Assembly: GCA_030762175.1 (NCBI GenBank)
Contig: CM060846.1
Location: 235,229,512-235,293,511, forward strand
Direction: 5' to 3'
Length of the DNA: 64,000 bases
From: Metallyticus violacea
Lineage: Eukaryota; Arthropoda; Insecta; Mantodea; Metallyticidae
Shown here: positions 46,560 through 57,988 of the stretch, piece by piece
How positions within the stretch are numbered: the first letter of the stretch is position 1
Layout: every line of letters begins with the position of its first letter
Notes under the pieces: model-generated
Database searches by the model: none
Told to the model about the DNA's origin: nothing
Seen by the model: the letters and a program-made list of their open reading frames with translations, nothing else
Translations under genes and position numbers: made by a program

Positions 46560-48221
46560 TTTATTACCCAGGATTAAATGAAACAATAAAGAAAAGTGTC
46601 TGCATTCCAAAGCAATGCATGCCAAATTAACAAAATTGGGTATCACAAACAGTAACATTGGATGTGAAAATATAAGTTTGCAAGAGTAGGGTCAAGAAGC
46701 AGTGATCTTCTTCTGGGAGAAGAGTTCATGCTAGACATGTATGAAAAATACATGAATATTGGTATCATGTTTATTTGAATTTTTATGTCCACAAGGCTAG
46801 TAAAATTGCTTTTGAATTAGATGATATATGCATGTAGTCTGGTCCATGTTCGAAGGGAATATTGTTCAAAAGAATTTTCACAGCCTTAAACAGCAAAAAG
46901 GGTTCAATCTTAGCATGCAAGCATATCTTTAGTAGACTGGGGCTGCTTACATTTCTGTAAACTGGTTTTAATGTCTGAATTGCCTCACAGCGCATATATT
47001 GTTTATGTTGATAACATTTAGACCTGCCCTCAAAAATAGCTCTCTGGTATGTGCACCAAAACTGATTCTTTTAAGCACAAATTGTGGCTTGGTTTTTCAT
47101 CTTTAGATGATTTACGTAATAAGCTGGCAAGCATAGATTTCCTCATACCGTTAAATTGTCTTGATTCCTCCTATTGGTTAAGCCGTAATAATTTTGGAGA
47201 AAATATTGTTACTATTTGTTTGATGACCATAACCTTCAGGCATTTTCTTTCCGGAAGTGTTTTCCTATTTAATTCAGTTCTTAATTTCATGAGCCTGGTT
47301 CCAATCTCTTGTGCACATGGCCTATACATTGCAGCTTTTGGTTATAAACATTAATTCCATATAGTTCAACTGCACAAAAAATTCTATAGCCCTTATAATC
47401 ACCATCATGGAGCTATTGTGTATACCTTACACCATAGTTTTCCCAAGATCGTTCCAATATTTGTATAACTGCATCAGATTCCATACCCCCAATGAATCCA
47501 CTAAAGTTAATATGACATTGACGGTTATTGTTGCTTGTTTTACAGGCACTGTGGAATTTTGTCAGGCACTCTGGACTGAATTCTTTTCCAGTATCAACTG
47601 AAGTGGCACTTAAAATTCCATTTAGAAAAGTATTTCCCTACTTTTGTCAAGTTTCATCAAAAGCTGCAGGAATATTTTCGCTTCATTTTATTCAAATGCA
47701 TCTAGAAGTGCATTTTGCATAGGTTACTGATTTCTTTTAGGCTGTCACACAATATTTTATTGTGGTGATCAAAAATGGAGTTGGCAGATTTATTACTGCA
47801 CAAAAAGATTATGCTGCCTTGAAACCTTTTCCAATGCACTTCATTCTATGCACTCTCTCTAGCACCTTTTATATTTCAAACCTGAGGTGTAGCCTGATGT
47901 TTGCTCAATGTTTATACTATACATTATAACTAGTTTTGATGTTAATCCATTTCTGCCGCATATAGTTTGAAACATCTTAATTGAGTTGCCACTTTTATAA
48001 TATTTTCATGTAACAAATGATTTCACTAAACCTAAATTAATTAAAACAGACCTTGAATTTATAATTATACTATTTGTATTTTGCGGTTCATCATCCAAAT
48101 AGGACCTTTCCTTTTTGAGCCTTTTAAACCTGAATTCTTCTCTACACCTGAAGAACAAGAAGGAACATTTTCTTTTTTCTGGTTTGTAAATCAATTTCTG
48201 AAATTCCATAAAAATGTACAA
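46560..48221 (-). pseudogene. Mutator-like transposase-domain protein, decayed
   Basis: Read right to left: a basic N-terminus (KPEKRKCSFLFF...KRLKKERS, 48,221-48,006), a weak middle, then AAFDET-QK-GNTFLNG with SATSVDTGKEFSPECL (about 47,560-47,660, the position of the first acidic catalytic residue). Next are SGFIGGMESDAVIQILERS and YGVRYTQ (about 47,420-47,500), LQCIGHVHKRLGTRL (about 47,310-47,350) and LKPVYRNVSSPSLLKICLH (about 46,900-46,970). This order is that of the arthropod multi-copy family often named 'Mutator-like transposase domain'. Stops and frameshifts occur throughout. It lies in the spacer of the inverted duplication. Confidence 0.7.
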
Positions 48222-48224
48222 TGA

Positions 48225-49640
48225 ACAGAATCATTCAATACCAAAATTTACACCCTATAACCCAAAATTAAATACAATAACATACTAACATAAATGTAAA
48301 TTGTACCAAAATAAAAAAAAAACAGGCCTTTTACAACCATTTGATGTGGCCAAATGATGCTTAAACAGGTTGGGCCACATATAAATATAAAATATACCAT
48401 ATTGAAAACTATAATCTATGATATTAAAGATGAAAATGGAAGTTTGGCCTCAAAAGGAGCTTGGCAGTGGTCATGGATGGCAGATGATGGTATTTACTAA
48501 AGAACGAATAATAACCAGAAAAATGTTTTAATTATGTACATTTTATAGATGCATGAATTCAGAAAAAATGAGAAATTTTTGGGACTGAAATTTAGAAATT
48601 GCATTTTTTCATTCCCTCTTATATACATGTACCCTTAAGCAAACCCTGGGGTATTTACTACTTTTTAGAAATATTGTAAGTCTTGGAGTGAACATGAACA
48701 TGAACATGAACATTTCAAGGGAATGGAAGAATAGTCAGATTTATTAAGTTGGTGAATCATTACAAATTTTGCAAATTAATTAACTTATGTAATTTCAGAA
48801 AAAACTTTTTATTATAAAAAAAACTCATTTCTATAACTGTACAAAAAGAAAACACATGCTCAGCAGAATGTATTGGAATATGCAGATATATCTTGCAAAG
48901 AAAAATATTACTACTAAAATATTTTTAACGCCTATAAAGTAGCTTAATGAACCAGTCATTAAATATATATCAGGATGAAATCAATTTGCCATACTTTGAT
49001 TTACAACACTTTGTTGTTCATATAGTATTTTCTAGAGTTTTATTAGATCTACAGGCATTTCAATTTTAAACAGCTACAGGAAATGTTAAACTATAAATTT
49101 GGTTTGTGCTTATATATATTAGATTTTGGGTTAAGTAAATTTAATTGATTATTATACAACAAATGAAATGTACATTATATTTCAACTAGTGTTCAAGTGA
49201 AAAATCTCATCCTGTCAGTAGTTTGGTAAGGGTAACATAACCTTATACCTTTTGAATTCATTTCTTATATTAGTAAGTGTATCAAAATTCATATTCAAAG
49301 TGGGACTTAAATTTAATGATATTAGCCAAAAGAATAAAGTAATTTAAAGCAAAATATTTCATGCTATTCACTATAATGTAATTTATGCCCTAACTATTGT
49401 TCCAGTGAAGATAGACATTTGCCACATAATATTCACTTTACACTATTCACTTGTAGCATAAAATATTTCCACATAAAATATTTCCACATGCAATTAGATT
49501 TATTGTAATTGCATATGCATGCATTATTTGTTAGTTTTGGAATTCTGTTGGTGGTAATTTAGGAAGCACTCAATACAATATTACATTATTTACACTTGCA
49601 TTGTGACTGTCTATTTTGGTCTGTTAATGTTGCTATTTTA
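48225..49640. other. No gene seen
   Basis: AT-rich spacer DNA; only a trivial GAACAT hexamer run near 48,692-48,712. Confidence 0.5.
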
Positions 49641-49920
49641 ACTGAGCTGTTTTTAGAACAGCTAGGAATTTGGCATACCTAGAAAGGGGAAAGAATCATC
49701 AAGACCCACATCATATATACATGCAAAACTTTGTTATTTTATTTATTAATAGCTTTATTTGAATTTAAAATGCTTTCAGAACTGAGCTGTTTTTAGAACA
49801 GATAAGAATTTGGTTATCTAGAGAGGGGAAAGGATCATCAAGACCCACATCATATAAATATGCAAAACTTTGTTATTTCATTTGTTAATAGCTTCAATTG
49901 AATTTAAAATGCTTTCAGAA
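49641..49920 (+). repeat. 140-bp tandem duplication
   Basis: The unit starting ACTGAGCTGTTTTTAGAACA at 49,641 is repeated at 49,781, with about 10 per cent differences (GGATCATCAAGACCCACATC versus GAATCATCAAGACCCACATC). Both units end TTTAAAATGCTTTCAGAA. Two copies only. Confidence 0.9.
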
Positions 49921-50039
49921 AAATGCATAAGTGGATAATAAATAATGCCTAATTATTTTACTAGAGAAAGTTTTATATATCATTCTAAAACTGAAAATTT
50001 AGCTTTCGCTTTTCTGTTCATTACTCTATTACATATTTT

Positions 50040-50850
50040 CTGTTAAGTATATTTATTTAAACAACTATAACACTTTTTCTCAACTGCCTGTATGCATTTT
50101 GCACAGATGATCTGCACTTTTCTTGCTAATTTCACCTGCACATTTTCAGCACTTATCACAAAAATCACTTGTCTTGATTCTCTACACAGGTTCTTTTGCA
50201 ATTTTTTTCACTTTTTGGAAGGCTAATGTCCTTCATCCTCATCCTCTTGTTGCTCCTTTTCTTGTGCTTTTGTCCCCCTTCATTTCATTCACCAAATGAA
50301 GGATGAATTTCCTTTTTGTTTTTCTATTCTTTACCTCATTTTAGATGACCTATGTATTGATTGTTACTATGTCCAGCATGTTGTAAAAAAAAGGGCATTA
50401 ACCATCTTCTACATGCTACTTTAGTTTAATATTTGTGAGTTATCTGATCAATGACATCTACACCATGTTTAGAGTTATTGTAAAAGGTTATGGTTTCCGG
50501 TTCCTTCTTATTTTTGTTGCTTACTGTCATGTCAGAATGCAGTGTACTATGGTGTAGGACATTGTTGTTTTTCTTTGCTTGGTAAACAGTCAAGGTACAA
50601 TCTCTGCCATCATTTGATCTCAAGAAGGTGGTGAAGTAGACTTTTGTATTTGTCATTTTTATCTCATTAGAAATTTTGTGACGAACTCTGTTCATTGTTC
50701 CCACAAATGACGCTTTCTTCTCTTGGAGCTTCTTGGCAAGTTGAAGAGATGAGAAGATCTTGTCTGTCATCATGTTTCTTCCTTGATTTAGAAACGGCTC
50801 CATTTGATGCAGAACAACATATTCCCCTAGAATTTGATTCCTAGAAATGG
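50040..50850 (-). pseudogene. piggyBac-family transposase, C-terminal half
   Basis: The minus strand reads GEYVVLHQMEPFLNQGRNMM and LQLAKKLQEKKASFVGTMNR, a KVYFTTFL block, LTVYQAKKNNNVL, ETITFYNNSKHGVDVIDQ (the third-aspartate block of DDE_Tnp_1_7), then in another frame FFYNMLDIVTIN and RKFILHLVNEM. A cysteine-containing tail with KNCKRTC and VLKMC follows. The order is that of piggyBac transposases, ending in their cysteine-rich domain. The first catalytic aspartates are missing upstream, and stops occur after the D-Q block. It lies in the spacer of the inverted duplication. Confidence 0.8.
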
Positions 50851-51139
50851 CATGGCATTATATATATATTTTATGCTATATCTGCTGCAATCCAGAATTT
50901 CAGACTCTATTTGTAAGATGTGTTAGACATAAATTGAGTAAACCTGCACCTTATTTTACTTGGAAGCATTTACTCATCAATAATTATATTTTCTGCTGGG
51001 CAAAACGGAGACAGCTTTCCTCTGGTCTATTACAAATTTCAGAATCAAGAGTTAGCCAATCATTTAGGAAACTGTCACCTTGGGAAAATTTCTTATTAAA
51101 TCAGAGAAATCTGAGAATCTGAAATTTAACCCAGGAATG

Positions 51140-51440
51140 AGCCTAAAGATAATCTACTGACATACCTTTCATTCAGATAATTCCTCCAGTGTACATAATG
51201 CAGATAATCTAATATAGTTACTCGAGTGAAACTGTCCACTGGGGTTTCAGTTTCATCTGAGCATTTGATTCTGCATACTTCCTTATGAAATGAAGCATCA
51301 ATTCATCATGGTAAAGAAAAGCATTTTTTTAAGGTACATCCAACTTTATAACTTGGGTCCATGTCAAATTTCCTCATATTGTTAATGTAGCTTTTTAACA
51401 GCATTAGGATGAGGTAACCTAATTTGTTCCTTTTCCCTGC
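51140..51440 (-). pseudogene. Possible second piggyBac-like fragment
   Basis: In minus-strand frames, HPNAV and NNMRKFDMDPSYKVGC resemble the 'Y-N-x-x-M-x-x-x-D-x-x-D-Q' block of PGBD-type transposases, and a following stretch (EVCRIKCSDETETPVDSFTR) is protein-like. It is collinear with the neighbouring piggyBac remnant but would be a different copy. The evidence is weak. Confidence 0.22.
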
Positions 51441-51558
51441 TACAATTCCTTTCTACCTCCCTAATGCAACCTGAGAATGTAGTTCAACATAACAGGAGAC
51501 TATCCCTTTTACGTTTTAGTTTTGACGATTCACAACATTTGCTCTTTAAGGCTATGAA

Positions 51559-51742
51559 AATTGACGGCTAAACTAGAAGTGACTAATGTGAAAATAAAAT
51601 GTAAGGGGGGGAGCAGCTATTGTTTAATTTAGCTTCTGAAATTAACTGCACATTAGTAATAATTTTTAAAAAATCATATTGCTGATTATTTCCTTAGTGA
51701 AAAAATATATCCTAATTTTAGTCAGTTTTCAAATGCAAATTG
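51559..51742 (+). repeat. Flipped segment next to the arm end, right copy
   Basis: Same-orientation match to 45,755-45,945 (TTGACGGCTAAACTAGAAG ... TTTTTAAAAAATCATATTGC ... GTCAGTTTTCAAATGCAAA), immediately inside the right arm. Confidence 0.75.
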
Positions 51743-54579
51743 GTATAATTTATATATTGAAGTTAAAATTCACAAAAGCCTCATGTAGAACATTAGCAGC
51801 AGATGAAGAATCAGGCTGGAATTTTTGGTCACTGATAGGATTCATGAATTCACAAATTCAGAAAGTGACCTAATTTTTTCATGTATGTTTTTCCATTCTG
51901 AACTACAAGATACTCCAGATTTTCTATAAACAAATGCTCGATCACATCCTCCAGGTAACAGCAATTTCAACATTAAAAAAATTACTGGAAATAGTAAGAT
52001 ATCATCTATGTTCTGAATTATAACTATATGCCTTGATGTATTTATGTAAAATTTTTGAAACATCAGAAATAAAAATATGTATAGAAAATATTGAAATATA
52101 TGAAAATTTTTAAAATATTATTCATCTGCATAAAATTAAATAAATAATCAATAAATATAACTTTTAACACTTCAAACATTAAAAATTTATTATTACATTT
52201 TTAACCATTAAATTATATAAACTGATTAGTAAGCCAGTCATATAGAATCCCTAGTAGGGGTTGACTGTCATCTTATATTCTCTCTATAAACAAGCCACTT
52301 TGAAAACAGTTTCATGATCATGTGGCATAGCTGCCTCTCTGACTGAATATATCAGTAGGAAAGGATTTGATAGCAGAGACACTTAAGAGAAAAGCTGAGA
52401 GTCTTCAGTAACATTCAAATACTTAGCAATGCCATGTCTTTATTAAACCAGGTGGTACGAGTTGCAATAGAAATTATTTGAAAGTAATGTCTTATAAATA
52501 ATTGACATTATTTAAAGGCTCTTAATAAATGAAAGGTTAGGTTTTATTGCACTAGTTAGCACATATATTTTTGCTAGTGACCAGGAAATGAAATGCTAGC
52601 TAATATAGTTTGCTGCATGAAAGTTATTCATATCAATCGTTTGGACATTCCTCTGAAGATATGTAAAGAATGACGGATGTGGCTAATACAATAGAGTCTC
52701 ACCAACATAACTTGTTGCATTCTTGCAGGGTGTCTAGATGTGGAAATCTTGCATTTTATGGAATTATGCAGGGCTATTCACAATTCAGAAAATATTGAAA
52801 GGTTTTAATGTGAAAATGTCAAAAGAAAACATAGAGCATTAAATAAATAAAATAATCATAAAAAAATATGCATATCAATGAAATGACTAGCCTCTTTTGG
52901 AGAAAAATATGGTGATGGTGATTTGTCTCTAACAGTTTTTCTTCCTCTCACAGCTTAGTCATGGGGGCAATACAAGAACAAAATGACCATGATTTGGCAT
53001 AATGATGCAGCATTGCTTCAGTGTCCTTAAGTCCTTCTCTGTGTGTCATCTCTCTACTTCCACTGTGTTTCCATTTTTTTTTTTCATTAGATATTATCAC
53101 TACATACCATAGAACTCAAATTAAAAATTTCTCGAAAAAGATCCAATGTGAAATGGAAATTGTAACTGAAATACTGTTGCCTAGTAATTCACCATTTCCA
53201 CCCTGACATTTCTTTTATAAACAGCACTATTATATTTTTAATGCACTAAGGAGCGGCAAAATTACGAAATAAGTAATTAGGAAATGTCCAACTTTAATTG
53301 CTGCTACTTGGGTTTAGGTAAGAGTTTCCTTCAGCTGTGATTACTTAATAGGCTATATTACCAGAATAATTAGATATATGTTGTTAAATGATTTACTATA
53401 TATTCCAAAATTTACTGTATCCTGTTTATGCTGCCTGACCTGTAAAAAGTTGAAAGAAAATATATAACATTAAATTTTTTATTTATCCACTATTTAAAAG
53501 GAAACTCCAATAGATGTCCAGCTACTGAGAGTCAAGTTCCTGGAAATATATATGAAAAATACAAAAGAATTTGTATTTGGGAACTTAACCAAAAGAACAA
53601 GATACTGAACTATTAAAAGATAAATGACCAATGACAAATCCGATATTTTGGTCAACTAAGTGTACTTTCACAAGCAGGAGTATGAAAGTGTTATATGTTA
53701 TTTTTATAAGTTGATAATCTTGTTCTTACCTATTTATAAACCCACATACACAGCATGTACATAAAACAATGCTCCAATTTAAGTTTAGTTTATTCCTGTC
53801 AAATTTAACTCTAAGTTAAATACATTCTAATATGTGATAAATAAAATATTAATTGTTGTAATTTTGAATTCTTTGATGTGAGTATTTCTGGTTACTAGGT
53901 ACATATTTTACCAGTAATCCAATTAGTTTGATAACCACTTCAACATATCAGTAGAAATTGATGCCTCAGCCTGAGTAAGGCAGGTGCAGAGGTACCTGAG
54001 ATCTCTTCAGAAGATATGGAACATAAATAAAGTTGCACAAAGAATTCACATAATATATGTAGCAGATGACTTTGGTGCTGTAAATAACAGTATACAAAAA
54101 GCGTTCTGAGACAAGATTGCTATTTTTACTCATTGTGCCATCATGTGCTGTAGATGTGAATCAGAACTGTATATGACCCCAAATAGATAACAATGGCCGA
54201 TGCTGATTTGTTTGCACCTATTCTGCACATTAGTGTGCATAAAGCTTATTAATTATATATCCTTGAAATTTGAACATTCTTTTATGCTGACCTGTAAATG
54301 GTATTTTTGTGGCAGTTTCAGTGCTATATTTATTTCTTCTTCCTTAGGTTTATATTATGTTAGAAATATTATAAGTTACAAGTATTGACCAGTATGTAGC
54401 ACTATTTCTTGTAGTATCCTTTAGGTATTTATAGCATTAATTTATCCCATGAAAATTTATAACAAATTATGGATATGACTAATATGTGTACACATGCTGT
54501 GTGTGTATTATTTGCTACACACCTTCTGAGGATTATCCAGGGATTTCTATCATAAATCGCTGAAGAATGGGACCTACTA

Positions 54580-54760
54580 TTTGGTTGATTTGATTTATTT
54601 ATGGATGCTCTTTAACATCTTAGGTAATAGGTATGCTATTCAATTAAGGGCATGAAAATGTTGATAAATTTTGCTCACAGGCCCCTTCTTTCATGCTTCA
54701 GGTTCTTTTTATGTTGTAAATCTATGACATGGCACCCAGGGCTTTACTTCCCTTCTGAAT
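54580..54760 (-). mobile_element. SINE family A, 5'-truncated, in right arm
   Basis: Reverse complement of the copy at 42,720-42,900, with the same truncation point. Confidence 0.75.
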
Positions 54761-55204
54761 TAGGCCATATTAAAAAATGTTATGCCTGAAAATATACATT
54801 AATCCTGGCACCTACTAGTCAACACCATTTATCTGCTAATGTACATTTGCCAAAAAAATGGTTGCTCCTTTCTTTTACAAAAACCACACTGTATATTATC
54901 ATGCCAAAAGTAAAATATAGTATTCTAAGCAATGCTGTTTTTAAAGGGTAAAATGCTTTGATACTCACTGGAAATCAAAGATTCATCAGCAACACTATAT
55001 ATACCTGATATATATTAAAACCATTTGTAAGGGTTCCCATGATCTATGTAAACACTAAATACTATGTTACCAATCAGATATTAGTTATATGCATTCCATT
55101 TCACCATTAGCTAGTTATGCACACAGTAATTAATCAGTTTTTAATAGCCTGGAAATACTAGGAACAAAAAATAATTTGCTATATATATATATATATATAA
55201 TGAA

Positions 55205-57780
55205 TTAATATTCTTCAAAAGGCATCTCTTAAATTTCAACCCACTGGCTTCCAAGCAGTCCAGTATAGGGCAGAGATGTTCCTCCTCTTCTAGTGGTCCT
55301 TATCTAGTTATCTGCAGTGTAGTAGGTGTTCACTGTCCATCCTGTTATTAGGTTCATTATCATGCAGAGATGGGCTGCCAGACAGCCATTTTCTGTTTAT
55401 CTGGTAACTGCAGTTACTTCATATCTAGGTATGTTTTTGCATTTTTCCCAGGTCTGCTCAATGCTTTTCCATGTTTTTTTTTTATTTCTCTTGATTTTGT
55501 TTTGAATTCTGTTGTTACATAAATGTTCATCTTATTGGTTTCTTTTCCTGTGCTTTTGTTGATTGAATTGTTTGGTTCCCTTCTTGACTAGGAGGTTTGC
55601 TATTTAGTTCCCTATCATTACAAAATGTGAGGGGATCCACTAGATTGCTGTGGTTTCCTGGAAATTGTTTGTTGATTTAATGATACTTCCGATTTCTTGT
55701 GTTGTATTTGTTAAATTTAGTATAGAGTTTTATGCCACTGTCTGAACTGCTGCTTTGCAATCTACCAAAAATATCACTCTTTGGAAGAAATTTACTTTGA
55801 ATAAGAGTTGTTTCAATGCATGGAATATTGCTTCGATTTCTGCAAAATAGATTGTGTTATTTTCTCCTGTTGAAATGCAGTGTGAAAATGGCTATATATA
55901 TATATTCCAGTTTCTGTTTTTTCTTTATTAATCGTAAAGTCGTCAGTGTTTATGTTGAACCTTTTATTTTCTGGGAATCTCTTAGCAATAGTTTCCAAAG
56001 AAAGTCATTTTGCATTACCTAGGTTGAATTTTCTGGGCTTCTTCTTGTATTTTTGGTTTTATCTAGATATGTTTCTATTTTTTCATATTTTAAAATAATA
56101 TCTAGATTTTTTCCAGGTTTTACATTTATTATGATTTGTAAGTTGTGTAGACAATTGATTATTATTTTTCTAGGTGGTTGATGAGTTTTTAGTTTGTATT
56201 TGCAGTTGAACACATTTTTGATCAGAAAGAGATGTAATGTTAACATAATTTGATGCAACTTGGACCTTTATTTTGTCTGTTATTGATTTATACTGGTATA
56301 TAGTTGTAATGCTGCTATGCATGTTTTACTGCTCCACAAATGAGTGTTAATCCATTATTTTGTTTTTTGTAATTTACTTAGTTTGACAAAATGAGGACTT
56401 TGTTTCCATATATCATTCTGGGTTTAAATCAGTGTTATGGGTTTGGTTTAGCATTTCTTGATAGTTTCCTTTAGTGGTGCTAAATAACCTTTTTAGTAGA
56501 TTAAGACTGGATTTTATTTTCTTTTTTGTCATTGTGATATGGTATTCAGAATTTTGTTTTCTGTCTAATTGCATGCCCAGATATTTCATGCTAAAACTCT
56601 TTCATAGTGTGTTACTGGCAATTTTCATTTCAAAATTCTGGGTTTTTGTGGAAATAATGAGCACTGGTATACTGTTTAATTGAGAATAATTACCATATTA
56701 CCCTTTTGTATAGTAGTTGTATTGTTTGATTCATTGTTTGTTCTGCTTTATTTTTGTTGTTGCTCTTATATTTTGTCCACAAATGCACATGTGCTAAACT
56801 TATTTATGGAATTTAACCCTGTGATTAGACCATTCAGATAAATATTAAAGACGAATGTACCAGTTATTGCACCTTGGGAATGGCCTTTTGAAGTTCGTTT
56901 CCATCATGAAGGTAGCCATTATACTTTGTGAAATCATTTTTCCAATAAGGAATCATTTAAACTCCTTTAGCATTTTGTTTTTTATGTCAATTTTCTATAG
57001 TTTTTTTGATTAGTTTCCTTCTCCATAAGCTATCATATTATGTTTTTAGATCAAGGAAATCTACCAATGGGTATTCTTTCCAATTCAAGACTTTTTTATG
57101 GATTATGTTAGTCCTTAACAAATTATTATTGAGGAAATCACTCAAATTTCACTAATTTAGTTCCACTTACTTGGACATGTTTCAAAGGCGCTTGCCTTCA
57201 TCGTCAGCATGCAAAGGCAAGCGCCTTTGAAACATGTCCAAGTAAGTGGAACTAAATTAGTGAAATTTGAGTGATTTCCTCAATAATAATTTGTTAAGTT
57301 ATACTATATTTCACTGTGAAAATTCCCGCAATTCAAAAAATATGTTAGTCCTGTTAATTGTTACCCTGTTGCTCATCATTCCTGCTTGCTCAAGTGCCAT
57401 GATATTTTGTTTCTCCAGATACCAATTCAATTGGGCATTTATAAGTTTTCTCCATTGTCTTGGCCATGATGTAAGTAAGGGTGGAACTTATATTTTGCGA
57501 TTATTTGGTTTTAGTATGGGTATTATTGTGCTTTTTAACCAATCAATTAATATGTTATCTGATGAGTTCCATATTTTTTTGAAGATATAAGAGAAGAATA
57601 AGAGGGTAGGCTTTGGTTCATAATATTTTAGATATTCTGGAAAGATATTGTCTAGTCTTGGTTGCTAGCTAGGTTTTATTTGTTTGATAGTTTCTTGCAA
57701 TTCTATGATGGAGTAAATGCATCTTCATCTGGTGATCTGGTGTCCTGTATTCTTATCACTCATTATTTTGTTTATTTTGG
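55205..57780 (-). pseudogene. LINE (jockey/I-group, with RNase H), decayed, in right arm
   Basis: Minus-strand copy matching 39,930-42,235. It extends slightly further 5' (DNIFPEYLKYYEPKPTLLFF about 57,580-57,660, with IELQETIKQIKP before it). The RNase H-like stretch INTDDFTINKEKTETGIYIY lies at about 55,890-55,950. It has many stops. It is interrupted at 57,116-57,340 by a foldback element with a 12-bp target duplication, absent from the left-arm copy. Confidence 0.75.
57116..57340. mobile_element. Foldback element with perfect 82-nt arms and 12-bp target duplication
   Basis: The left arm runs 57,117-57,198 (TTAACAAATTATTATTGAGG ... GGCGCTTGCCTT) and the right arm is its exact complement, 57,215-57,297, around about 15 nt. 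A tail TATATTTCACTGTGAAAATT ... CAATTCAAAAAA follows. TATGTTAGTCCT flanks it at 57,104-57,115 and 57,341-57,352. Reading out from the centre, each arm carries AAGGC, a 4-base loop, GCCTT, then TGAAACATGTCC. The left arm in reverse has CTGACGATG before it: a hammerhead-like arrangement. Related to 3,537-4,000 and 23,425-23,595. Confidence 0.85.
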
Positions 57781-57837
57781 TGCTTGTAGTATATATAAAA
57801 TAATAAGAACTAGTAAACACAAATGAGACTTGTAGGG

Positions 57838-57895
57838 AACACAAGCATTTAAAAATATTGCTCTATTTGTGTAACTATATCAGTGTTTTATTAAT
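57838..57895 (+). repeat. End of the MITE family also at 14,640
   Basis: AACACAAGCATTTAAAAATATT and TATTTGTGTAACTATATCAGTG match the right end of the element at 14,640-14,770. It lies about 95 bp upstream of the RING-exon acceptor. Confidence 0.5.
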
Positions 57896-57988
57896 TTATG
57901 CTTTACTAGTCTTGGTTATTTTAACTATATTCTTTATGAATTACTTTATTTTTAAGTTTTAATATGTATGTATATTTTTAATTTTCAG

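Larger units (their letters stand above)
51745..57700. repeat. Right arm of a long inverted duplication
   Basis: Reverse-complement partner of 39,945-45,750 with scattered substitutions and small indels, plus one clear later insertion (57,116-57,340). It contains the mirror SINE-A (54,580-54,760) and LINE (55,205-57,780). It ends about 290 bp before the RING exon of the IAP gene. Confidence 0.85.

Noticed and set aside
45336..52063. Conserved hydrophobic frames at 45,336-45,521 (+) and 51,842-52,063 (-)
   Set aside because: Same explanation: duplicated non-coding arm sequence, no synonymous-site pattern can be claimed by eye.
44257..53206. Open frames conserved between 44.3 and 53.1 kb
   Set aside because: Similarity is due to the inverted duplication of DNA; both contain no family motif and AT-biased codons.
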